DNA of 7,830 nucleotides from Aquiluna sp. (GTDB lineage: Bacteria > Actinomycetota > Actinomycetes > Actinomycetales > Microbacteriaceae): the NCBI GenBank assembly GCA_018402615.1, contig JAGYIH010000035.1, positions 1 to 7,830 on the forward strand, written 5' to 3'. Shown here in pieces: positions 1 to 5,961 of the stretch (positions are counted from its first letter, which is position 1; every line of letters begins with the position of its first letter). A program made the position numbers and the translations under genes. The notes beneath the pieces were generated by a model that was given only the letters and a program-made list of their open reading frames with translations, was not told the DNA's origin and searched no databases.

Positions 1-2
1 AG

Positions 3-311
3 TGGGCCATCTTGGCAACCATCCAGGCTGAGGAGTTTGGTCTTACCAGTGCAAACGTTGACGGCATCAGAGGCTCCACCACTGATGTTGGTATCCAGCG
101 CTTCCTGGGTGTTGAAGTTGAGACCAGCGACGGTTCTGCAGTCTTGGATCCAGGTCTAGGTCTACCAACTGACTTCGCCTACCAGGTTGTCAAGCAGGTC
201 GGAAACTACGGAGAGATCTTCGCGCGTCACCTAACACCACTTGGCCTAGAGCGTGGAGTCAACTCGCTATGGACCAACGGTGGTTTGCTGTATTCGCCAC
301 CTTTCCGCTAA
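3..311 (+). CDS. aapJ: General L-amino-acid ABC transporter, substrate-binding protein AapJ (3' end, partial)
   Basis: The frame is open from the left edge of the window and ends at TAA 309-311, giving the last 102 residues of a larger protein (family members are about 340 aa). The tail carries features typical of AapJ/BztA: a stretch with EEFG followed by TSANVD, then RFLGV, a GLGLP segment, VGNYGEIFARH, and the ending RGVNSLWTNGGLLYSPPFR. AapJ is the secreted, in actinobacteria usually lipid-anchored, receptor that binds a broad range of L-amino acids outside the membrane and hands them to the AapQ/AapM channel. Its signal peptide lies outside the window and cannot be checked. The next genes are aapQ, aapM and aapP in the usual operon order, which supports the call. 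Specificity (general, or glutamate/glutamine-biased) cannot be told from this fragment. Confidence 0.9.
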   Translation, partial: WAILATIQAEEFGLTSANVDGIRGSTTDVGIQRFLGVEVETSDGSAVLDPGLGLPTDFAYQVVKQVGNYGEIFARHLTPLGLERGVNSLWTNGGLLYSPPFR

Positions 312-346
312 ATCCGTAAACTGTAAAACCTAAATGCAATGCTGCA

Positions 347-384
347 CTTGAGAGGGGTCTTTGAAGCATGAGCCCCCTCTCAGG
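347..384 (+). promoter_or_regulatory. Inverted repeat sequestering the aapQ ribosome binding site
   Basis: TGAGAGGGG at 349-357 is perfectly complementary to CCCCTCTCA at 374-382. The stem can be extended by a T-G and a C-G pair (347-348 with 383-384). The 16-base loop (358-373) contains the aapQ start codon ATG 368-370, and the left arm contains the purine-rich stretch AGAGGGG that is the only plausible Shine-Dalgarno for aapQ. Folding in mRNA would therefore hide the ribosome binding site. It lies exactly between the binding-protein gene and the first permease gene. There a hairpin is expected either to lower translation of the membrane subunits or to protect the 3' end of the upstream aapJ message. 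The base pairing is seen directly; the regulatory role is inferred. Confidence 0.6.
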
Positions 385-1531
385 TGCCAGCGCAAAGCCC
401 AAGTTCTGGCGTGATGTCAGGGTTTTGCGCTGGGTGTTTCAAATCTTCGTTTTGGCCGTGGTTTTTGCAATCCTTTACTGGATCTATGGCAACTACCAAA
501 CCAATGTTGAAAGAAGCAGTGTTCCAACCAGCTTCGATTTCCTAGAAAACCCCGCCAGTTTCACCATCCCTGGCACCGACTTCGACCAGAGCGCTCCGGT
601 TTCAGCCGCCTTTGTTCGCGGCTTTCAAAACACCATGCTGGTTGCCATCGTGGGAATTCTGTTCTCCACAATCGTCGGCACCCTGGTCGGAATTGCCAGG
701 CTTTCCAAAAACTTCATTGTCAAGACACTCGCCTCCGCCTATGTGGAAATCATCCGCAACCTTCCACTACTTTTGCTCATCACCTTCATGAACCTTGCCG
801 TGGTGCTTCAGACCTTCCCAAGGATTGAAGATGCCTGGAGGCCGTTTGATCTGTTCGTGATCTCCAATAGAGGTTTGGCCCTGCCATGGTTTGTGGGGTC
901 GGGTTCAACACTGCTTCTGATCTTTGCTTCTGGCGTCGTGGTTAGTTTGATAGTCATGAAGCTCGAGCGGGCCAGGGCGGACCGAACCGGCCACAAGTCT
1001 CGGGCCGGAATCTTTGCAACACTGATAATTTTGGGATTCCTCTTGGTGGGTTGGATCCTGTTGGACTACAGCTGGACCCTGCCGTTTGTTGATGGCCGCG
1101 GCACAACCGGGGGATTGCGAATGGACCCATCGTTCTTTGCCCTGATTGTTGCGCTAGTGCTTTATACCAGCAGTCACATCGCCGAGATTGTTCGCGGTTC
1201 GATTCAGGCCGTTAACAAGGGTCAGGGTGAAGCTGCCGACGCACTGGCGCTGTCACCGGGTCAAAAGATGCGAATCATCATCCTGCCGCAGGCATTCAGA
1301 ATCGCGATGCCCTCGATCGGTAATCAGTACCTGAACCTGATCAAAAACTCTTCGCTGGGCGCAACCATCAGCTACTTCGAGCTCACTCAGATTGCGCAAA
1401 TTACCGTTGGTAATGGCTCTCCCGCGGTTCCGGCATTCACGCTAACGCTTCTGATCTACCTCTCGATTTCGCTTGTCACGTCGCTGATTGTGAACTACTT
1501 CAACAGAAGATTGGCACTGGTGGAGCGATGA
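368..1531 (+). CDS. aapQ: General L-amino-acid ABC transporter permease AapQ
   Basis: This 387-aa inner-membrane permease of the HisM/AapQ class forms the translocation channel together with AapM. Hydrophobic segments fall near residues 21-40, 87-110, 124-148, 180-197, 214-232, 255-275 and 352-376. The conserved cytoplasmic coupling (EAA) loop is at about 288-308, reading EAADALALSPGQK then ILPQAF. Before it comes YTSSHIAEIVRGSIQAV, and after it GNQYLNLIKNSSL; both are hallmarks of polar amino-acid permeases. The segment AYVEIIRNLPLLL at about 124-136 is likewise typical of the first permease core. The long middle insertion is normal for AapQ and explains a size far above the roughly 220 aa of ordinary HisM. 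ATG 368 is preceded by AGAGGGG with 10 bases of spacing, which lies in a hairpin. Its stop overlaps the aapM start as ATGA (1528-1531), so the two are probably translationally coupled. Confidence 0.93.
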   Translation: MSPLSGASAKPKFWRDVRVLRWVFQIFVLAVVFAILYWIYGNYQTNVERSSVPTSFDFLENPASFTIPGTDFDQSAPVSAAFVRGFQNTMLVAIVGILFSTIVGTLVGIARLSKNFIVKTLASAYVEIIRNLPLLLLITFMNLAVVLQTFPRIEDAWRPFDLFVISNRGLALPWFVGSGSTLLLIFASGVVVSLIVMKLERARADRTGHKSRAGIFATLIILGFLLVGWILLDYSWTLPFVDGRGTTGGLRMDPSFFALIVALVLYTSSHIAEIVRGSIQAVNKGQGEAADALALSPGQKMRIIILPQAFRIAMPSIGNQYLNLIKNSSLGATISYFELTQIAQITVGNGSPAVPAFTLTLLIYLSISLVTSLIVNYFNRRLALVER

Positions 1532-2715
1532 TTCTGTGGCTTCGTAGAAACTTATTCAGATCTGTTTGGGATTCCCTCACCACAGTTGTGTTCGGTGCTA
1601 TCGCAGTTTGGTTTATCTGGATCTGTATCGAATTCGTTTTCATTACCGGGCGTTGGGAAATTGTTGAGGTAAACCTCAAGCTATTTCTGGTGGGAAGGTT
1701 CCCAGAGGAGCTGATGTGGCTAATCGGTGCCTCAATGGTGGCGATTTCGTTCTGGATCGCAGCGGTGGCCGGAGGCTCACCGCTGGGGCCAGAGCCCAAA
1801 CCAAGATTGACCGAGCGCGTCTTTGATTACGTTCGACGCTTCGGTCTAATTCTTGCGCTGGGGCTGCTTCTTGTCGTTCTCTCTGGAACTGTGGATTCGC
1901 TGTTGTGGGTGGCGCTGGTTGGAGTTGGAGTTTTTGCCGGCCGGGTGGTTGGTCGAATCCGCAGGGATTCAAAAGTGATTTCTAAGGTGCCCGGCATAAT
2001 TTGGCAGCCAATGATCGCAACCCCGGCTATCGCGCTTGTGCTCTTCACCCTGTTGGAGTCCACCCTGGATCTCTGGGGCGGATTCCTGATTAATTTCTAC
2101 ATGGCGCTAATCAGCATCATTCTCTGCTTCCCATTGGGACTTCTGCTGGCACTTGGCAGACGCTCCTCATTCCCGATCATTCGGGTGATTTGCACCACCT
2201 ACATCGAACTGATTCGTGGCGCACCACTGTTTGTGCTGCTGCTGCTGGCCGGAGTTGCTCTCGAGTTCTTTATTCCTCCGACAATCTCTCCGGACTCGGT
2301 GTTCCGCGGCATCACGGTGTTCACGCTATTCACCGCCGCCTACCTAGCCGAGATCGTCAGGGGAGGTCTGCAGGGTATTCCAAGCGGTCAGATTGAAGCC
2401 GGCAAGGCGCTTGGGCTGAGCACGGTGAAGATTAACTACCTGATCACCTTGCCGCAGGCGCTGAGAAGCGTGATCCCGGCTCAGATTGGTCAGTTCATCA
2501 GTCTGTTCAAGGACACCACTCTTGCGGGTGTGGCACTGAATCTTTTCGATGTGATGAATGTTGGTAAGTCGATAACCAAGCAGGATGACTTTCTCGGTCA
2601 GGGTTTGATTTACGAATCCTTGATATTTGTCGGTGTTTTGTTCTGGGTAGTTTCTTACGTAATGAGCAAGGAAAGTCAAAGGCTCGAAAAGCGATTGGGA
2701 GTTGGTGTCAGGTGA
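1528..2715 (+). CDS. aapM: General L-amino-acid ABC transporter permease AapM
   Basis: This 395-aa second permease subunit has an N-terminal half with about five hydrophobic stretches (residues 20-40, 62-80, 105-120, 124-138 and 163-176) preceding the core ABC permease domain. The core opens with [14 protein letters not shown] near 182-195. It continues with [17 protein letters not shown] (224-240) and [16 protein letters not shown] (270-285). The EAA coupling loop [15 protein letters not shown] at 289-303 runs into [19 protein letters not shown], and the core closes with [11 protein letters not shown] at 327-336. These match the AapM type. It pairs with AapQ as a heterodimeric channel energised by AapP. 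The start ATG 1528 overlaps the aapQ stop (ATGA), and its own stop overlaps the aapP GTG start (GTGA, 2712-2715). Nothing appears broken; the whole frame is consistent. Confidence 0.93.
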   Translation: MILWLRRNLFRSVWDSLTTVVFGAIAVWFIWICIEFVFITGRWEIVEVNLKLFLVGRFPEELMWLIGASMVAISFWIAAVAGGSPLGPEPKPRLTERVFDYVRRFGLILALGLLLVVLSGTVDSLLWVALVGVGVFAGRVVGRIRRDSKVISKVPGIIWQPMIATPAIALVLFTLLESTLDLWGGFLINFYMALISIILCFPLGLLLALGRRSSFPIIRVICTTYIELIRGAPLFVLLLLAGVALEFFIPPTISPDSVFRGITVFTLFTAAYLAEIVRGGLQGIPSGQIEAGKALGLSTVKINYLITLPQALRSVIPAQIGQFISLFKDTTLAGVALNLFDVMNVGKSITKQDDFLGQGLIYESLIFVGVLFWVVSYVMSKESQRLEKRLGVGVR

Positions 2716-3440
2716 GTGAAAAAGTTTTTACGGATGCGACCAAGATGTCTGGAGACAGAGGTCCTGGGGATGCGATTGTCGAGATGCGCGGGGTCGTGAA
2801 AAAGTTCAAGGACTTCGTGGCCCTCAAGCACATTGACTTTGCGGTTGGCAGGCAAGAGGTCGTCGTTGTGATTGGGCCCAGTGGGTCTGGCAAGTCGACT
2901 CTGATTAGATGCATCAACAGGCTCGAAGAGCATGACGCCGGTCAGATCATCGTGGACGGCACCGAGCTCACCATGGACGTCAAAAACATCCAGGAGATCC
3001 GCAGGGAAACCGGCATGGTGTTTCAGAGCTTCAACCTGTTTCCTCACCTAACGGTTTTAGACAACATATCCTTGGCCCCGCGGCAGGTTCGTGGCATGCC
3101 CAAGGCCGAGGCTGAACAGCTGTCCAGGGAGCTGCTGACACGAGTCAAGATTCCCGAGCAGGCCGATAAGTTTCCAGCACAGTTATCTGGTGGTCAGCAG
3201 CAGCGCGTCGCAATCGCACGCTCACTTGCCATGAAGCCAAAGGTGATGCTGTTTGACGAGCCAACCTCAGCGCTTGACCCCGAGATGATTAACGAGGTTT
3301 TGGACTCAATAAAGCAGCTTGCAAGAGAGGGCATGACCATGGTCGTGGTCACCCACGAAATGGGCTTTGCACGTGAGGTTGCAGACCGAGTGGTGTTTAT
3401 GGCGGATGGTGAAATAGTTGAGGTTGGGGACTCCGACTGA
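2712..3440 (+). CDS. aapP: General L-amino-acid ABC transporter ATP-binding protein AapP, frameshifted at its C-terminal end
   Basis: This ATPase powers the AapJQM importer from the cytoplasmic face. All nucleotide-binding elements are present: Walker [10 protein letters not shown] (55-63), Q-loop Q105 in [11 protein letters not shown], signature LSGGQQQR (158-165), Walker B VMLFDEP (178-184), D-loop SALD (186-189) and the switch His215 in VVTHEMGFA. The GTG start at 2712 overlaps the aapM stop. The open frame stops at residue 242 with EVGDSD, about 15-18 residues short of the family length. The missing tail is visible just downstream. Removing one G from the run at 3426-3429 gives EVGTPTEL. 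The original frame past the stop then reads PKEARTQKF (3450-3476), and restoring one T at 3473-3476 gives FLAQSD and a stop at 3491-3493. The real gene therefore probably ends at 3493. Even as written, all catalytic motifs are upstream of the break. Confidence 0.9.
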   Translation: MSEKVFTDATKMSGDRGPGDAIVEMRGVVKKFKDFVALKHIDFAVGRQEVVVVIGPSGSGKSTLIRCINRLEEHDAGQIIVDGTELTMDVKNIQEIRRETGMVFQSFNLFPHLTVLDNISLAPRQVRGMPKAEAEQLSRELLTRVKIPEQADKFPAQLSGGQQQRVAIARSLAMKPKVMLFDEPTSALDPEMINEVLDSIKQLAREGMTMVVVTHEMGFAREVADRVVFMADGEIVEVGDSD

Positions 3441-3630
3441 ACTGACTTTCCTAAAGAGGCCAGGACCCAAAAGTTTTGGCGCAATCGGATTGAGTGGAAC
3501 ACTTCTGGGCCGGCAACCGAATCTGCACTTTGTGAAGTTGTATTCTTTGGCAATGGTTCGAGCGTTCGAGATCCAGCACGCCCATTGATGGGCAATGCGG
3601 ATTCTAAAGAGTTATGGGACGCATCGGCGA

Positions 3631-3679
3631 CCGGCTGGCCCGTAACCTTGAATCAAAATGACGGCCAGAGGCCAGCCGG
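3631..3679. repeat. 10-bp perfect inverted repeat, possible terminator stem after the aap operon
   Basis: CCGGCTGGCC (3631-3640) is the exact reverse complement of GGCCAGCCGG (3670-3679), with 29 bases between. A second GGCCAG copy (3663-3668) inside the loop could pair with the left arm as an alternative. The repeat lies about 140 bases after the presumed end of aapP and before the operator-promoter region of the next gene, where a transcription terminator would be expected. However, no run of T follows directly; only TTTT at 3694-3697 and 3704-3707 lies downstream. A Rho-independent terminator is therefore only a possibility. Confidence 0.4.
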
Positions 3680-3730
3680 ATGCTCCCGAATGCCTTTTAA
3701 CTAGTTTTCAAGCCAGGGGGCGATAAACCG

Positions 3731-3744
3731 AGCAAACGTTTGCT
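3731..3744. promoter_or_regulatory. LacI/GalR-family-type operator palindrome with adjacent promoter elements
   Basis: AGCAAACGTTTGCT is a perfect 14-bp palindrome with the central CpG and flanking AA/TT typical of operators bound by LacI/GalR-family repressors (compare the PurR-type ACGCAAACGTTTGCGT core). It is followed by TTGACG (3749-3754), a good -35 box. TAAAAT (3767-3772) is the best -10 candidate, but the 12-base spacing is too short; a few lost bases in this indel-prone stretch could explain that. The first identifiable gene downstream is the damaged 2-hydroxyacid dehydrogenase, which starts about 160 bases later, with the exporter behind it. They are the likely regulated unit. No LacI-family regulator gene is visible in the window. 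The palindrome is seen; the regulator class is inferred from operator form. Confidence 0.6.
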
Positions 3745-3902
3745 AACCTTGACGCTGAACGACGCTTAAAATTGCATTGCTGGCGTGCGGAGCTAGCCAG
3801 CGGGCGCTGGACTTGAGATCCCAAAGAGAACTGCACGGCAGCTTTGATTCTGAAGAGCTAACCCATTCCGAGGTCGATCAGGTCCAGAAAGAGCGATGCC
3901 AA

Positions 3903-4746
3903 ATGGCTAACAACCAGGCAGGAGCACGCAGTTCCCTACTGGAGGTTGATTGGGATGTTCGTTTGCCCGAAGGTTGAAGCATTGTTGGACCGACTACCAA
4001 GACCAGATCTTTTGCCGTAGTTGCCAACCCGCAGTTGCGCTGGGTGCAGCCCTTTGCTGGCGTTGTCGCCTTCAATGACCTGCTGCCACGGGGATTATTT
4101 TCACCAGCGCTAAGCGCTTTTCTCGGAACCGGTTTGCTGAACACGCCCAATGCCTCAATGGCCCTGGGTCGGCTGCTAAAGCTTCGGACTCCCAAGGCTG
4201 TAAAACACGCTGATTCGCTCTATGACAACAAGGTTCTAATTGTCGGTGGTGGCGGTATTGCCCAGGAAATGGTGCGACTTCGAACCATACAGGTCTCAGG
4301 TGGTTGTGGTTACGGAAGCGGCCCAATCGAACCATTTGAACACAGTCCCCTCTTCCTGCGTTGGCTTTGAAGAGGATCGAGCTTGAAAGCACAGTTGTTG
4401 TTCGGCTTGCGCCCTGACAGCTGAGACCGATGTTGTTTTGATTAGGCAAGTTCTCACTGATGCGAAGCGATGCCTATTTGTTAACGTCGCGCGTGGTGAG
4501 ATCGTGGATAAGGATGACTCTTCGCGAGCGTTGCTAAAGGGCGTGATTGCGGAGCTGCAACCGATGTCACCTACCCCGCCACTCCGATGGCCACCCCTCG
4601 GGGGTTGGAGAATCTGATCACTCACCTCACACCGCCGACACCATGGAGATTGTGACCGGGCTGTTCGCCAGCGATCAGAAAATGTGAGTGCTTGGGCTTT
4701 CTGGCAAAAGATTTGGTCGGTGTCGTGGACCCAGCTGGGCTACTGA
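3903..4746 (+). pseudogene. D-isomer-specific 2-hydroxyacid dehydrogenase, broken by many small indels
   Basis: Read frame by frame, this is an NAD(P)-dependent D-2-hydroxyacid dehydrogenase, a cytoplasmic Rossmann-fold enzyme that interconverts 2-keto acids and D-2-hydroxy acids. Fragments in order are: VDWDVRLPEG (up to 3974); EALLDRLPRPDLLP (from 3976); VVANPQLRWVQPFAG (from 4017); SLYDNKVLIVGGGGIAQEM, the dinucleotide-binding glycine motif (about 4213-4272); QVVVVTEAA; LTAETDVVLI; and FVNVARGEIVD with the catalytic Arg (about 4477-4509). These are followed by pieces consistent with AATDVTYP, LENLI, PHTADTMEIVTGLFA (catalytic His) and finally NVSAWASGKDLVGVVDP...GY before TGA 4744-4746. 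At least ten frame changes are needed, and the span is shorter than the usual 930 or so bases, so losses outnumber gains. ATG 3903 is the likeliest start (AAAGAG upstream), but is uncertain. Substrate cannot be assigned. It overlaps the next gene as TGATG. Confidence 0.75.
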
Positions 4747-5316
4747 TGGAACTTGGAACCTGGCTGGTTTACTCTCTCTGGCGGCAGTTGGACTAAGTCT
4801 ACTCTGGCCAAATGGACTTTTAGCGCTGACTCACGGGGCGCTGTATGGAAGCTGGCGAACATTCGCCACAATCCCGGGCGGATCGGGTTTGGGTTGGTGA
4901 TAGCGCTGTTTGGAATTGGTGCCATTTTGGCTGCAAACGGATTTACTGGACCACCTTGAAGTGGGTGGGAGGTGCCTATCGATCTTCCTTGGAGTTCAGA
5001 TCTGGCGTCTGAACCGATTGGAGACGCGACTCAAAGAAGTCTTCGGAAAGTACAGAAGTCTTTAGCCAGGGACTTTTATCCGCGATTAGTAATCCGAAGG
5101 AGATTCTGTTTTTGTGGCATTTTTGCCGCAGTTTGTTTATCCCAATAGATCTCTTTGATTAGTTATGGCGGGAACCTTTTTGGTGATTAGGTTCATCTAC
5201 GAGATTGCAGTTGCGTCATTTGCTTCCAAAGGTGCAGCCGTTAACGAGCGGGCAAAACTTCAACCGGTTTTGGATCGGTTTTTGCCGTGCTGGGGGTCTT
5301 GCTTCCGCTGCGCTAG
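4746..5316 (+). pseudogene. RhtB/LysE-superfamily amino-acid exporter, broken by many small indels
   Basis: The pieces reassemble into an RhtB-type exporter, a six-helix inner-membrane protein of about 205 aa that expels amino acids such as homoserine or threonine. In order they are: ELGTWLVYSLAAVGLSL; PNGLLALTHGALYG (the family's PGPN signature, of which PN survives); a GFGLVIALFGIGAILAA helix (about 4885-4935); TLKWVGGAYLIFLGVQIWR (about 4953-5010); SQGLLSAISNPKEILF (about 5065-5112); FVYP; FIYEIAVASFASKVQPL (about 5193-5240); and the C-terminal SVFAVLGVLLPLR before TAG 5314-5316. Each piece is in a different frame from its neighbour, with roughly eight to ten single-base changes over 570 bases and several in-frame stops. 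The start ATG 4746-4748 overlaps the dehydrogenase stop (TGATG), so the two formed a coupled pair. The stop shares the CTAG with the convergent peroxiredoxin gene. As written it cannot make a functional protein. Confidence 0.75.
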
Positions 5317-5774
5317 ATTCCAAGCTCAGTTCTGAGCATGTCAATGTGGCCCTTGGCCTTGACGTTATAAAACACGTGGCTCAGGTTTCCCTTTTCATCG
5401 ACCACAAAGGTGGAGCGAATCGTGCCCATGTACTCCTTGCCATACATGCTCTTTTTTCCATAAGCACCGTAGGCCTGCTGGATCGCGTTGTCAGGGTCAC
5501 TCAAAAGCTCAAAGTTCAAGCTCTCTTTCTCCTGGAAGCGCTTCAGCTTCTTTGGTTCATCTGGAGAGATGCCCAGGACCGAATAGCCCAGTGACTTCAG
5601 GGAGTTGATGTTGTCCCTTAGTTCGCAGGCCTGGGTGGTGCAGCCCGGGGTTGAGGCTGCTGGGTAGAAGTAGACAACTACCTTCTGGCCTAGGTGGCCT
5701 CTAAGTGAGATGTCATTGCCGTCCTGGTTTTGCAGGGTGAATGCGGGTGCGGGTGTTCCGGTTTCTAAAGTCAT
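5313..5774 (-). CDS. bcp: Thioredoxin-dependent thiol peroxidase, Bcp/PrxQ-type peroxiredoxin
   Basis: The 153-aa protein has the usual Bcp/PrxQ length and reduces hydrogen peroxide and organic hydroperoxides in the cytoplasm with electrons from thioredoxin. The N-terminus (ETGTPAPAFTLQNQDG) is the family's opening. The active-site segment YFYPAASTPGCTTQACELRD holds the peroxidatic Cys45 (TPGC) and the resolving Cys50, spaced as in two-cysteine PrxQ enzymes. Later family landmarks are LGISPDEPKKLKRFQEK, LLSDPDNAIQQAYGAYGKKSMYGKEYMG, and RSTFVVDEKG. I chose ATG 5774 rather than the longer upstream frame because it matches the family N-terminus and has AGGAG before it, though with only two bases of spacing, which is unusually short. 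The gene is intact, in contrast to the damaged gene it converges on. It is divergent from the LysE-family exporter. Confidence 0.93.
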   Translation of the reverse strand: MTLETGTPAPAFTLQNQDGNDISLRGHLGQKVVVYFYPAASTPGCTTQACELRDNINSLKSLGYSVLGISPDEPKKLKRFQEKESLNFELLSDPDNAIQQAYGAYGKKSMYGKEYMGTIRSTFVVDEKGNLSHVFYNVKAKGHIDMLRTELGI

Positions 5775-5870
5775 GTCTCCTAAAACATTCTGACTATCGC
5801 TCGCTATTCCTGGAAGGTTGGGGTTTGGGCAAAAAGGGCAGATTTGTTGTAACTCTGGGGCACAAAACCG

Positions 5871-5893
5871 CACCACTTTATACTTTGGTGGTG
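5871..5893. promoter_or_regulatory. Dyad around overlapping -10-like boxes in the bcp / lysE-family divergent region
   Basis: CACCAC (5871-5876) and GTGGTG (5888-5893) form a perfect inverted repeat separated by 11 bases. The centre holds a -10-like TATACT on the plus strand (5879-5884) and TATAAA on the minus strand (5882-5877). A plus start near 5891 would leave a leader of about 70 bases before the exporter's TTG; a minus start near 5870 would leave about 95 bases before the bcp ATG. No good -35 box is visible on either side, so promoter activity is only suggested. Arms this short occur by chance fairly often; the position between two divergent genes is what makes it worth listing. The rest of the 187-base gap (5775-5961) shows no gene. 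Confidence 0.35.
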
Positions 5894-5961
5894 ATTACAA
5901 AAGCTGACGACCTTTGGCCCAGATTCAGGTCGGTTGGCACTGCTGTTCGCTTGGGTAAAGC

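Larger units (their letters stand above)
3441..3902 (+). other. Stretch without a recognisable gene between aapP and the dehydrogenase remnant
   Basis: The first 53 bases are the displaced tail of aapP (to 3493). After that I recognise no protein on either strand. The aapP frame stays open from 3441 to the TAG at 3702-3704, giving about 70 residues beyond the presumed aapP end, including the segments CEVVFFGNGSSVRDP and KELWDASATGWPV. It has no evident start or ribosome binding site and matches no family I know. From 3777 another frame runs open into the dehydrogenase start, also unrecognised. Structural signals here are a 10-bp inverted repeat (3631-3679), a LacI-type operator palindrome (3731-3744), a TTGACG -35-like box (3749-3754), and a short near-palindrome CCAGCG-GG-CGCTGG (3797-3810). 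The flanks carry many indels, so any small gene here may be hidden by the same problem. Confidence 0.5.

Noticed and set aside
4072..4625. Two long minus-strand open frames opposite the dehydrogenase
   Set aside because: They mirror the plus-strand coding fragments and carry no family motifs; the plus-strand fragments are clearly the real coding sense.
3441..5316. Insertion of a mobile element or phage fragment as the cause of the damaged patch
   Set aside because: No transposase, integrase, terminal repeats or target duplications are visible; the patch is ordinary metabolic genes with small indels.
5205..5594. Open plus-strand frame of 129 codons
   Set aside because: Its first part is a true fragment of the damaged exporter (VQPLTSGQNFNR), but the rest runs antisense through bcp, so it is not a gene as written.
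5775..5876. Upstream extension of bcp by 34 residues on the minus strand
   Set aside because: The family begins at the ETGTPAPAF segment; the extension has no family similarity and would start inside the promoter-like dyad.
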